Positions 1-7,379 of a stretch of 64,000 nucleotides of DNA are shown piece by piece. A program made the translations under genes and the position numbers. Source of the stretch: JABDKJ01 sp964609215 (GTDB lineage Bacteria > Bacteroidota > Bacteroidia > Flavobacteriales_D > JABDKJ01); the NCBI GenBank assembly GCA_964609215.1, contig CAZSQZ010000015.1, forward strand, positions 1-64,000, read 5' to 3'. How positions within the stretch are numbered: position 1 is the first letter of the stretch; every line of letters begins with the position of its first letter. Below the pieces are notes generated by a model. It was given only the letters and a program-made list of their open reading frames with translations. It searched no databases and had not been told where the DNA came from.

Positions 1-1084
1 TTATCAATAACTCCGAGGGCAGAATCGTTCCTCCCAACAGTAATAATTTAGACAACTATCACCGCTACGAGTATCACTACAAAGACCACCAGAATAACTT
101 GAGGTTAGCATATTCAGATTTGGACGGGGACAATAACATAGATGCGCAAACTGAAGTACTTCAAATAGAAGACCATTATCCCTTTGGTCTTAAACATCAG
201 GGGCATCAAAACCCACAATGGCAACAAATTGGAGCAGCACATCAATACACCTTTCAAAATCAGTTGAAGCATGAAGATTTTGGCTTGAATTGGAGTCAGT
301 TTAAGTGGAGAAACCACATGCCTGATTTAGGAAGGTTCTTTAATGTGGATCCGCTTTCCGAACAGTACGCATATAACTCAACTTATGCATTTTCCGAAAA
401 CAGATTAATAGATGGAATTGAATTGGAAGGGTTAGAAGTAGTAACTATTCATGGTGACGCTAGAGCTATTGCTATAGTAGGTTTGACTATATCAGCTGGC
501 TTTGCTATTGGTCCTGACGGGTTAGGGTTTTATGCTACTGGTGGAGGAAGTCTTGGAGTTGCTCTTGGAGCTGGTGCTGGAGGTGGAGTGAGTTTTTATG
601 ATACACCAAGTGTATTTGATTTGGCAGGGCCAGGAGGATCATTTGCAGTTTTTGGAGGAGCTTTGGGAATGTTTGAAGGTGCTGTGGAGGTAATTGTTAT
701 GATGAAGATGATCCGCATGCTGAGGCTAATTATGGAGGCACTGTTACAGTTGGAGTTGGAGTAGGCGGAGGAGCATTATGGGATTTTACCAATACTGGAA
801 CAGCAATGTGGACATATGGATAGATAGCTGAATCCTTAGGTTTTTCAAGTGCTGAAGAAGCCTTTAACAATTTTAAATCGGAAGCAATATCAATAGTCGA
901 TAATAGAATTAATGAAGTAACAACAAGCTTATCTCTAATAGGCGAAGAATTTGACAACGTTGATGTTAATGATTCTAATGCTGTTGAAGGTTTAATAAAC
1001 AAACTTCTAGTTGCTGAGCAAACTTTAAATTCATTAATAGAGGCGAGGGATCAATTAGTTAATTTGCAAATGACTCAAGAATAA
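1..1084 (+). pseudogene. Degraded RHS-repeat core and toxin tip (5' end outside the window)
   Basis: The reading frame is open from base 3 and carries the end of an RHS core (DNYHRYEYHY, DLGRFFNVDPLSE, ending ELEGLE near base 430), closely matching the second RHS gene downstream. After ELEGLE the sequence changes completely to a Gly/Ala-rich tip. The original frame ends at 764, but coding sense clearly continues in another frame from about 689 (GNCYDEDDP, then Gly/Val-rich). A one-base loss in a G run near 685-690 explains this. The second frame meets TAG at 821-823 and then runs on with normal protein sense (IAESLGFSSAEEAF) to TAA at 1082-1084. I read this as an RHS C-terminal tip inactivated by one frameshift and one nonsense mutation. 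The tip family is not recognised. Confidence 0.75.
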
Positions 1085-1090
1085 CTACAT

Positions 1091-1324
1091 ATGATTAAAC
1101 AAGGTATTTTAATTTTCTTACTAATTTCTTTAGCTATTTATGGGCTAAGGCAAGTGATTTTGCTAAACTCTTCAGATTTAGCTAAGAAATATAATGGATT
1201 AACTGTATTTACCAGTAAGAAATCCTCTAGTGAAAAAATAGAGTTGAGAAATTTTACAAAAAGAATAATAGTTGCTTGCTTGATTACATTTTTCTTGATG
1301 TCATTGGTTGTTTTGTTGTTGTAA
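1091..1324 (+). CDS. Small two-helix membrane protein, possible immunity partner of the degraded RHS tip
   Basis: A 77-residue protein with a hydrophobic segment at about residues 4-25 and another at about 57-77, separated by a Lys/Ser-rich stretch. It begins 6 bases after the stop of the degraded RHS tip, the usual place of an immunity gene in RHS loci. No family is recognised. If it is an immunity protein, its two membrane helices would suit a toxin acting at the membrane, but this rests only on position and topology. Its frame is intact while the partner is broken, as is common for retained immunity genes. Confidence 0.5.
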   Translation: MIKQGILIFLLISLAIYGLRQVILLNSSDLAKKYNGLTVFTSKKSSSEKIELRNFTKRIIVACLITFFLMSLVVLLL

Positions 1325-1341
1325 TCTGGATTATTCTGTCG

Positions 1342-1359
1342 TGTATCAAAAGTGTTGAT
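1342..1359 (+). repeat. 18-bp direct repeat, copy 1
   Basis: The 18 bases TGTATCAAAAGTGTTGAT occur here and again at 5438-5455 in the same orientation, exactly 4096 bp apart. They bracket the truncated RHS core, its immunity candidate, the M50 protease and a secreted TPR protein. A third copy with two mismatches is at 5591-5609. The sequence lies just upstream of the point where RHS coding sense begins abruptly (about 1371), so it may mark a recombination junction. Confidence 0.7.
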
Positions 1360-1373
1360 ATTACAGATTCGGA

Positions 1374-2894
1374 ATGATGGATGATTTATTGTATCAATAC
1401 GAGGGCAATCGCTTGGTAGCGGTTCACGATGCCATAGCCAATACTGACAATGGTTATGGAAACTTTGACTTCACAGATGGCATATTTGCAGCAACCGAAT
1501 ATACTTATGATGCCAATGGCAATATGATTCAAGATTTGAATAAAGGCATAACCAATATCACCTACAATCATCTAAATCTACCTGAACAAATCACCATCAA
1601 TGAAAATACCGTAGAGTTCATATACGATGCCAATGGAATCAGACATCATAAGATTACCAATGACAATGTAAACATCAGTAATGATTATTACGATGGGAAT
1701 TTCCATTATGCAGAACAGGAACTGGATTTCATTCTAACAAGTGAAGGAAGAATTGTTCCACCAAGTAACAGTGTAAACAATTATCACCGTTATGAATACC
1801 ACTACACAGATCATCAAAACAATTTGAGATTGGCTTATTCTGACTTGGATGGTGATAATAAGATAGATGCAAATACAGAGGTTTTACAGTCTCAGGATTA
1901 CTATCCCTTTGGAATGGAACATCAGGGTTATCAACCGCCTTTGGTTCAAATAGGTGCAGCGCATCAATACACGTTCCAAGGACAATTGAAACATGAGGAC
2001 TTTGGCTTGAACTGGTCACAGTTTAAATGGAGAAACCATATGCCTGATCTTGGGCGTTTTTTCAATGTTGATCCGCTTTCAGAGAAGTACAGTCATAACT
2101 CTACTTACGCTTTTAGTGAGAACAAATTAATTCATGGAGTTGAATTAGAAGGATTGGAATTTATTATTTCAACTTCCCCTGGGCTTTTGAAGCAATCATT
2201 AGAAAAAACAGGAGAAGATCTAAAGGGTGAGAAAAATGTTACTACATCCACATTAGTAGGAACTACGGCTAAAAATTCTATTCTAGAAACGGGAAAAACT
2301 GCACTCATAGCAGCTGGAGTGGCTTTGGGAAGTTATTACGGTGGATCACTGTTATTAAGTGCATTTGCAACAAATCCAGTAGGAACAGGTACATTTGTGC
2401 TAGATTTAGCAGCAGGAGCTTTCTTGGGAGCAGAACGATTTGGAGGAGTGCCTGGAATTGATGATTTTTTCAGTGCGACCAATACAAAAAAAGTAGTAGA
2501 TCTTATGGGAGGAGAAACTTCATCTATAAAAGGAGCCCTCAACGTTGATCAACAGGCTACTTCGGGAATCAAAGGAACCGTGGCTGATTTCTTAGATTTT
2601 GTGAAAAAAAATGATGCATTAGGCGAAATTGATGAAATAGTCGCAAATAACCCTCAAGCTACTTTTTTATCCGAATCTGCAGAACTTTTAAAAGAAGGTG
2701 GAACCATAACAGTTAGAGGAAATACCAAGAATAAATTTTTTCAATCTGTTTTCGATGGAACCGCAGAAGGATTTGATAATTTTGAAATAATTAGCACAAC
2801 TCTTGATGTATCGAAAGAAGGAATGAAAAGAACTGATGGGTCTGCTATTCAAGGTCAGGTTAATGAAATTATTTTAAAAAGGAAGGCTCCATAA
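1374..2894 (+). CDS. RHS repeat-associated core protein, 5'-truncated, with methyltransferase-like C-terminal tip
   Basis: A 506-residue product. Residues 1-110 are YD/RHS-type repeats (YTYDANGNMIQDL); residues about 120-265 are the conserved RHS core ending DLGRFFNVDPLSEKY and ELEGLE. RHS coding sense begins abruptly at about 1371, so the long N-terminal part and any secretion signal are missing: this is an orphan core-plus-tip cassette. Residues about 300-340 are hydrophobic. The tip has an order typical of a Rossmann methyltransferase: VVDLMGGETSSIKG with NVD (about 373-391, SAM-binding motif I/II-like), VANNP (about 424, motif IV-like) and LLKEGGTITV (about 437). A methylating toxin is therefore my inference. 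Family assignment of the core is secure; activity is not. It may be silent until recombined onto a full-length RHS gene. Confidence 0.85.
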   Translation: MMDDLLYQYEGNRLVAVHDAIANTDNGYGNFDFTDGIFAATEYTYDANGNMIQDLNKGITNITYNHLNLPEQITINENTVEFIYDANGIRHHKITNDNVNISNDYYDGNFHYAEQELDFILTSEGRIVPPSNSVNNYHRYEYHYTDHQNNLRLAYSDLDGDNKIDANTEVLQSQDYYPFGMEHQGYQPPLVQIGAAHQYTFQGQLKHEDFGLNWSQFKWRNHMPDLGRFFNVDPLSEKYSHNSTYAFSENKLIHGVELEGLEFIISTSPGLLKQSLEKTGEDLKGEKNVTTSTLVGTTAKNSILETGKTALIAAGVALGSYYGGSLLLSAFATNPVGTGTFVLDLAAGAFLGAERFGGVPGIDDFFSATNTKKVVDLMGGETSSIKGALNVDQQATSGIKGTVADFLDFVKKNDALGEIDEIVANNPQATFLSESAELLKEGGTITVRGNTKNKFFQSVFDGTAEGFDNFEIISTTLDVSKEGMKRTDGSAIQGQVNEIILKRKAP

Positions 2895-2897
2895 CAA

Positions 2898-3377
2898 ATG
2901 CATAAAACAGTAATCAGAGATAATCATGCCCATACTTCAGAATCATATCATAGAAATATTCTGTTTAAGGATAATTTAATTGTTGTGCCTTACATAAATT
3001 TTGGATTATGGGAACACGAGTTAAATCCATCGAATAAAACCATGAAGTATATAGATCGAAGCTATCTTGTAATGAAAGGAATAAACCGTTTAAGTTTATA
3101 TAAACAACCAGATATAATTACAAGTGATGATGACCCTGCTCCAATTGAGATTTTCGTGGGTGGAGGTAATTTAGATTTTGACAAATGGATAGATATAGAT
3201 GTTCGTTGTGAGGAAGCATATCTTTTACTTCCTGATGACTATGAGATAAGCGAAGAAATGTGGATACCTATTCCGACTCCTAATTTACCGCAGAATATGG
3301 ATACTCGAAAAGTAGAGGAACTGTTTTCGTATAAGCTTGCTCCAGATGAAATAAGAGAGTTAAGAAGTATGAATTAG
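2898..3377 (+). CDS. Putative immunity protein to the methyltransferase-like RHS tip
   Basis: A 159-residue soluble, acidic protein with no signal peptide and no membrane segment, starting 3 bases after the RHS stop. I recognise no family. The position directly behind a polymorphic toxin tip is the classic immunity slot, and the tight spacing implies co-transcription. The protein contains an Ile/Asp-rich middle (DFDKWIDIDV) and a Pro-rich PIPTPNLPQN stretch near residue 130. Immunity function is inferred from context alone; it could also be unrelated cargo. Confidence 0.6.
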   Translation: MHKTVIRDNHAHTSESYHRNILFKDNLIVVPYINFGLWEHELNPSNKTMKYIDRSYLVMKGINRLSLYKQPDIITSDDDPAPIEIFVGGGNLDFDKWIDIDVRCEEAYLLLPDDYEISEEMWIPIPTPNLPQNMDTRKVEELFSYKLAPDEIRELRSMN

Positions 3378-3384
3378 AACCATT

Positions 3385-4326
3385 TTGGTTCCAAATTGCA
3401 ATGAATTGACAGAATCACATTTAGACGAACAGATTAATTTCCCAATAAGACCTACCAAGGATAAAGACAATAATTGGCTTATAAAGTCTCTAATGAGTTT
3501 AATTTTATTTATTGGAGCGTTTTACTTGTTTTTTAATAAGGGTTTGAAGTTTGTTTTAATCTTGGTTTTGGTGATTTTCATACATGAATTGGGTCACTTC
3601 TTTGCAATGAAGTTTTTCAAGTACAAAGACGTCAAGATGTTTTTTATTCCATTGTTAGGAGCTTTAGTGACTGGAGAAAAAGAGAAGATATCACAGAAAC
3701 AAAGGTCTATCATACTCCTAGCTGGCCCAGTACCAGGAATTTGTATTGGTTTGATATTGTATGCTTTGGGGTTATCTACAGGAAATTATGACCTTACCGT
3801 TATAGCTAACATTTTTATTTTCCTTAATGTTTTCAATTTATTGCCAGTTGTCCCATTGGATGGAGGGAATCTATTTAATGTGTTGTTCATCAAAAAGAAA
3901 GAAGTATTTCAATATGTATTTCTAATACTATCAATCATCGGTTTCTTAGCTATAGTTTATTATACAAAGTCTTATTTCCCATTGATTATTCCCTTATTCC
4001 TTTTAATGAGATTGATAGCTAGTATAAAGATGAAGAAGGTTAAAGCTTCTCTTGATATTGCCAACATAGACTATAATAAGCCATTTGATAAACTTTCAGA
4101 CAAGGAATATTGGTTAATTCGGGATCAAATAGTTTCCGAATTCAAATTTAGAGATGCAAAACCAAAAGTGTATGAAGTTTCTCGCCAGGAAAAACAAATT
4201 GGAAATACAATGAAGTCTTTATCATTTGAAGAACCTGTTCAAGATTTATCTTCAATAGGGAAGGCAATTTTCTTTTTGATATGGCTTGTTTTTTTAATTG
4301 GGCCAATCCTTTTAAGGATAGTATAG
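3385..4326 (+). CDS. M50 (site-2 protease type) zinc metalloprotease
   Basis: A 313-residue integral membrane protein with the M50 signature HELGH at residues 67-71 in a hydrophobic helix and a matching third-ligand motif LLPVVPLDGGNL further on, plus four or more predicted transmembrane segments. Family members cut other membrane proteins within the bilayer. The start used is TTG at 3385, seven bases after the preceding gene; an in-frame TGA at 3370 limits extension, and the first ATG (about 3494) would lose only the cytosolic leader. Residues after about 215 form a charged soluble tail ending in a last membrane helix (about 290-313). Location inside an RHS cassette, right behind the immunity candidate, is unusual; whether it serves the toxin system is unknown. 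Confidence 0.85.
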   Translation: MVPNCNELTESHLDEQINFPIRPTKDKDNNWLIKSLMSLILFIGAFYLFFNKGLKFVLILVLVIFIHELGHFFAMKFFKYKDVKMFFIPLLGALVTGEKEKISQKQRSIILLAGPVPGICIGLILYALGLSTGNYDLTVIANIFIFLNVFNLLPVVPLDGGNLFNVLFIKKKEVFQYVFLILSIIGFLAIVYYTKSYFPLIIPLFLLMRLIASIKMKKVKASLDIANIDYNKPFDKLSDKEYWLIRDQIVSEFKFRDAKPKVYEVSRQEKQIGNTMKSLSFEEPVQDLSSIGKAIFFLIWLVFLIGPILLRIV

Positions 4327-4447
4327 ATTTTTTAAGTAAGCATCGTTGGTCATCATCATCTGTTTCATGGTCAAGATGATAAATTTTAAAAGGAATGATT
4401 TTTCTTAACACTAATTAATAATGGGTATCTTGTAATAAAATCCTAGA

Positions 4448-5299
4448 TTGAAAAAACTCTTCCTATCACCTGTTTTCATTTTGTTTTTTTGTTCAATCCT
4501 AAATGGACAACAAGGACCTAAAATATATGGACATTTGAAAGCATATAAAACTCGAACACTTTTGTGTGGGGCAGAAGTTAATATTTATAGTAATGGTGAA
4601 TTGATCGGAAATATGGTGACGAAGTCAGATGGAGAATTTGGATTTGTTTTAGAACCCGGTTTTTGCTACACGATTTCATTCAATAAAAATCAGTTTTATT
4701 CAAAATGCGTAGAGATTGATATGTCAAATTACGTAAGTAATATAGGTTGGTTCGAAATGTCTACAGATGTTGATTTAATCTATGCATACGATCCTAATAT
4801 AGATTCTTTATTCTTAGAGCCTATAGGAATCAGTCAGTATAATTATAAGACTGATATGATGGATTGGAATTATGATTATATCGAAGCAATTCGCGGAAAG
4901 TATGATTCTTTAGCACAAATTTTTGACGAGCAATATGTTCTTAATAACCTATTTAATAGAGAAGATTCAGTCGCAAGAAGCTGTATAGAAAGTAACAAAA
5001 ACGATTTCGGAATTTATTCCCGAATGCACGAATATTGCTTGGAACGCTCAAAAAAAAAGAGAGAAGTTGTTGATTTTAAAGGAATTTCGGAATCTACAGA
5101 ACCCATATATAGAAACGAATCAACATCACTAACAAATAGTGCATTCGACAATATTATGAAAACAGGTGATGCTTTAATCAAGGAACAAAAGTATATGGAA
5201 GCCTTAGAGCTATTTGAATATGCATTGAAGAAAGTTCCGGAGAACTCATTACTTAAAAAGAAAATCAAAAGACTAATGAAGTTGCTTGATAAGGAATAA
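4448..5299 (+). CDS. Secreted protein with carboxypeptidase-regulatory-like domain and C-terminal TPR
   Basis: A 283-residue protein starting at TTG with a signal peptide (KKLFLSPVFILFFCSILNG). Residues about 25-95 resemble a CarboxypepD_reg-like beta-sandwich (GAEVNIYSNGELIG, then SDGEFGFVLEPG), common in exported Bacteroidota proteins. The middle is of unknown type. Residues about 235-283 match a TPR helix pair (GDALIKEQKYMEALELFEYA). It is the last gene before the second 18-bp repeat, so it belongs to the same segment as the RHS tip. The role is unknown; an envelope protein is the safest statement. Confidence 0.7.
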   Translation: MKKLFLSPVFILFFCSILNGQQGPKIYGHLKAYKTRTLLCGAEVNIYSNGELIGNMVTKSDGEFGFVLEPGFCYTISFNKNQFYSKCVEIDMSNYVSNIGWFEMSTDVDLIYAYDPNIDSLFLEPIGISQYNYKTDMMDWNYDYIEAIRGKYDSLAQIFDEQYVLNNLFNREDSVARSCIESNKNDFGIYSRMHEYCLERSKKKREVVDFKGISESTEPIYRNESTSLTNSAFDNIMKTGDALIKEQKYMEALELFEYALKKVPENSLLKKKIKRLMKLLDKE

Positions 5300-5437
5300 A
5301 GGAAAATCATAGTACTTTTCAAGGGCAAGATAATACTACTGTAATAATACTATATCAAGCTCCACAAATAATAATTAATGATTAATATGAAAATGAAAGG
5401 AGAAAGAATTTTGTTCTTAGGACTCTTAATTTGAAGC

Positions 5438-5455
5438 TGTATCAAAAGTGTTGAT
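5438..5455 (+). repeat. 18-bp direct repeat, copy 2 (imperfect third copy at 5591-5609)
   Basis: A perfect second copy of the 18-mer found at 1342-1359. It follows a short run (about 5388-5435) that reads as the start of a signal peptide (MKMKGERILFLGLLI) cut off by TGA. The imperfect copy at 5591-5609 lies in a 30-codon open frame (5571-5663). In all three places the repeat, read in one frame, gives CIKSVD. The stretch 5300-5645 holds these repeats and a hairpin but no convincing gene. Confidence 0.65.
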
Positions 5456-5516
5456 CTCAAAAAGCAAGAGTGTAAATGATTGAAAATCAATCTATACAAA
5501 CTATAAATTTTAAAAT

Positions 5517-5544
5517 GAGGGGCGATGTATGCATCGCCTCTTGT
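5517..5544. terminator. Hairpin terminator between convergent genes
   Basis: GGCGATG and CATCGCC form a perfect 7-bp stem with a TATG loop (5521-5538). It extends outward through GAGG/CTCTT with wobble pairs and is followed by a T-rich run. It lies between the rightward gene ending at 5299 and the leftward gene ending at 5646, where a bidirectional terminator is expected. Confidence 0.5.
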
Positions 5545-5645
5545 TATTTTATAGCCTTAAAATCAATAAAATGAAACCTATTCTTTATAAGTGTATAAAA
5601 AGTGTGGATGACAAAAATGGAGTAAAGATTGCAAGAGCAATAGGG

Positions 5646-5921
5646 TTAGTTTTTATTTTCTAAATTCTTTTCGTTTTGCTTAAGGTTATCCATGTCTTTC
5701 GTAGCATATAAGTTTGTCATAAAATCAAGAATACCAACCTTGCTGCACTCCTTAAACATTGAATATCCAATTAATAAGGATATCACCATCGTAACTATGC
5801 CAACAATTATCATTAATACAGAAGGATGAGCAATATAAAGCAGATAAGATAAAACAAATGCAACAATAACAGGACACATCCCGACCAGAATTCCTGAAAC
5901 ATATTTGAAGAACTGATGCAT
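5646..5921 (-). CDS. Small membrane protein of unknown function
   Basis: A 91-residue protein with two long hydrophobic stretches (about residues 8-32 and 33-55) and a charged, Asn/Lys-rich C-terminus (NLKQNEKNLENKN). It starts at ATG 5921, 43 bases downstream of the DUF2490 gene on the same strand, so it may be the last gene of the carbonic anhydrase operon. No family is recognised. The overlap of its 3' end with a repeat-containing mini-ORF on the other strand is of no clear meaning. Confidence 0.6.
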   Translation of the reverse strand: MHQFFKYVSGILVGMCPVIVAFVLSYLLYIAHPSVLMIIVGIVTMVISLLIGYSMFKECSKVGILDFMTNLYATKDMDNLKQNEKNLENKN

Positions 5922-5964
5922 TTTGAATTTGAAGAAACTTCTATGAAAGATGCGCTAAGTTTAC

Positions 5965-6666
5965 CTATATCTTCCCATGCAAACTCAACTGCAATTGCTG
6001 TTTAGTCCAGGCATCAGTTGATTGTCTCATAATTGCTAATTGAACTTTTAGTTTTGAATTCAAAATATATCCCAGTCCAGAATAGAAACGATTTCTATCA
6101 AAAATTTCTACTGTTCTCTCATCACCAATCTCCCTTTGTCCGTTTATGAATAGCTCATTATAAAGTGCTAGGTAGATCGTCTTTTCTGAGAGTTCTTTAT
6201 TGTTCAGAGGTACGTTTAAGAATAGGTTATAGCGATAACGGGTTCTAAAATCTTGATTTTCTACAAATCTCTGCTCATATCTAAATCTGTGATTCAAATA
6301 GAAACGACTCCCAATTTGTTGAGGAATTAATGCTTCTTGATATATTCTACTTTCAAAAGTCTTTGCATCAGAATCACCAAAGGCACCTGTACTGATATGA
6401 CCATAACCCAAAGTAAATTTTACTCCTGCATCTTTTGGGGAGTAGGTAATACCACCTCTTAAAAGCAATTGTTCAAGATCACCACCTAAATTCCAGTTTC
6501 TATGCTGAATATCTCCTTGCGCTCCCCATGGTGATTCACCAAATTGGGTATTCCAGAAAAGCATATACCATGCACCCAGTTCATCTTCGAACTCTCCATC
6601 ATCTATTAACTGAGCATAATAAAAGGCGGGGATGAGAAACAAAATACTTAAAAGCGACTTTTTCAT
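5965..6666 (-). CDS. DUF2490 family outer-membrane beta-barrel protein
   Basis: A 233-residue protein with a signal peptide (MKKSLLSILFLIPAFYYAQ) and the alternating polar/aromatic strands of a small barrel. The features match DUF2490: an early DGEFEDELGAWYMLFW segment, a central RFYLNHRFRYEQRF strand with RTRYRYNLFLNVPLN, and a C-terminal LQLSLHGKI. DUF2490 proteins are predicted outer-membrane proteins of unknown function. It follows the carbonic anhydrase gene on the same strand, separated by a strong palindromic terminator, so expression may be uncoupled or reduced. In Bacteroidota this family often sits near SulP/carbonic anhydrase genes; a role in envelope transport of small anions is a guess. 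Confidence 0.8.
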   Translation of the reverse strand: MKKSLLSILFLIPAFYYAQLIDDGEFEDELGAWYMLFWNTQFGESPWGAQGDIQHRNWNLGGDLEQLLLRGGITYSPKDAGVKFTLGYGHISTGAFGDSDAKTFESRIYQEALIPQQIGSRFYLNHRFRYEQRFVENQDFRTRYRYNLFLNVPLNNKELSEKTIYLALYNELFINGQREIGDERTVEIFDRNRFYSGLGYILNSKLKVQLAIMRQSTDAWTKQQLQLSLHGKI

Positions 6667-6680
6667 TTTGAAAACAAATT

Positions 6681-6712
6681 AAAGTCAGGAGCTAATATTA
6701 GCTCCTGACTTT
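6681..6712. terminator. Strong palindromic terminator between carbonic anhydrase and DUF2490 genes
   Basis: A perfect inverted repeat with 16-base arms (AAAGTCAGGAGCTAAT and its complement). Read on the minus strand it is followed by a T-rich tract (TTTAATTTGTTTT). It lies 8 bases after the carbonic anhydrase stop and just upstream of the DUF2490 start, so it probably ends or attenuates the sulP-carbonic anhydrase transcript. Confidence 0.75.
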
Positions 6713-6720
6713 ATTATGTA

Positions 6721-7362
6721 CTAAACTTCTTGGGAAATTTTTAAAAGCTCTACTTTTCCACTAGCAACATGATACATGGCTCCCACAATATCAATTTCAC
6801 CATTCTCATACATTTCGTTTAAAACCGAACTTTGGGATTTAATATTCTCAATGGTATGATGTACGTTAAGCTCTGAGGCTTTATTCACATATGCCTTATT
6901 GGAGGAATTGTACTCGCCATCAACATGTGACTTTGCAGATTCAACTGGAGCTTTCAATTTGTCCAGCATTTGAGTTAAATTACCAAGCTCTGCATTGTCG
7001 CAAGCTCCTTTAATTGCACCGCATGAGGTATGTCCCATAACGACAATAACTTTCGATCCAGCCAATTTGCAGGCAAACTCTAAGCTACCCAGGATGTCTT
7101 CATTAACGAAGTTACCTGCGACTCGAGCATTAAAAATATCTCCAACACCTTGATCAAAAACGATCTCTGTTGGAATTCTTGAATCAATACAACTTAAAAC
7201 AGAAGCAAATGGGTATTGACCATTTTCCGTTTGATTAACTTGATTTAAATAGTCTCTTGTTATACCTTCTTTATTTATAAATCTTTCATTTCCTTTCATT
7301 AATTCTGCTAGAGCAGATGAAGGAGTATATTGTGCTTGACTTTCTTTTGTTTGTGCATTCAT
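6721..7362 (-). CDS. can: Beta-carbonic anhydrase
   Basis: A 213-residue enzyme that interconverts CO2 and bicarbonate. All beta-class zinc-site residues are present: C58 and D60/R62 in SCIDSR, H111 and C114 in GHTSCG. The length is normal and no signal peptide is seen, so it acts in the cytoplasm. It starts 17 bases after the stop of the SulP transporter on the same strand, an arrangement often seen where SulP imports bicarbonate and the anhydrase equilibrates it with CO2. Co-transcription with sulP is very likely; a strong terminator follows. Confidence 0.95.
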   Translation of the reverse strand: MNAQTKESQAQYTPSSALAELMKGNERFINKEGITRDYLNQVNQTENGQYPFASVLSCIDSRIPTEIVFDQGVGDIFNARVAGNFVNEDILGSLEFACKLAGSKVIVVMGHTSCGAIKGACDNAELGNLTQMLDKLKAPVESAKSHVDGEYNSSNKAYVNKASELNVHHTIENIKSQSSVLNEMYENGEIDIVGAMYHVASGKVELLKISQEV

Positions 7363-7379
7363 AATAATAAATTTATATT

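Noticed and set aside
4148..4411. 87-codon minus-strand frame antisense to the M50 gene end
   Set aside because: Antisense to a clear gene and without any recognisable feature.
1342..5455. Integrated mobile element with att sites
   Set aside because: Only the 18-bp repeats support it; no integrase, transposase or terminal inverted repeats were found, so it is reported only as a repeat-flanked cassette.
5571..5663. 30-codon frame containing the imperfect third repeat copy
   Set aside because: Too short, overlaps a convergent gene, and best explained as a decayed repeat; kept only as part of the repeat finding.
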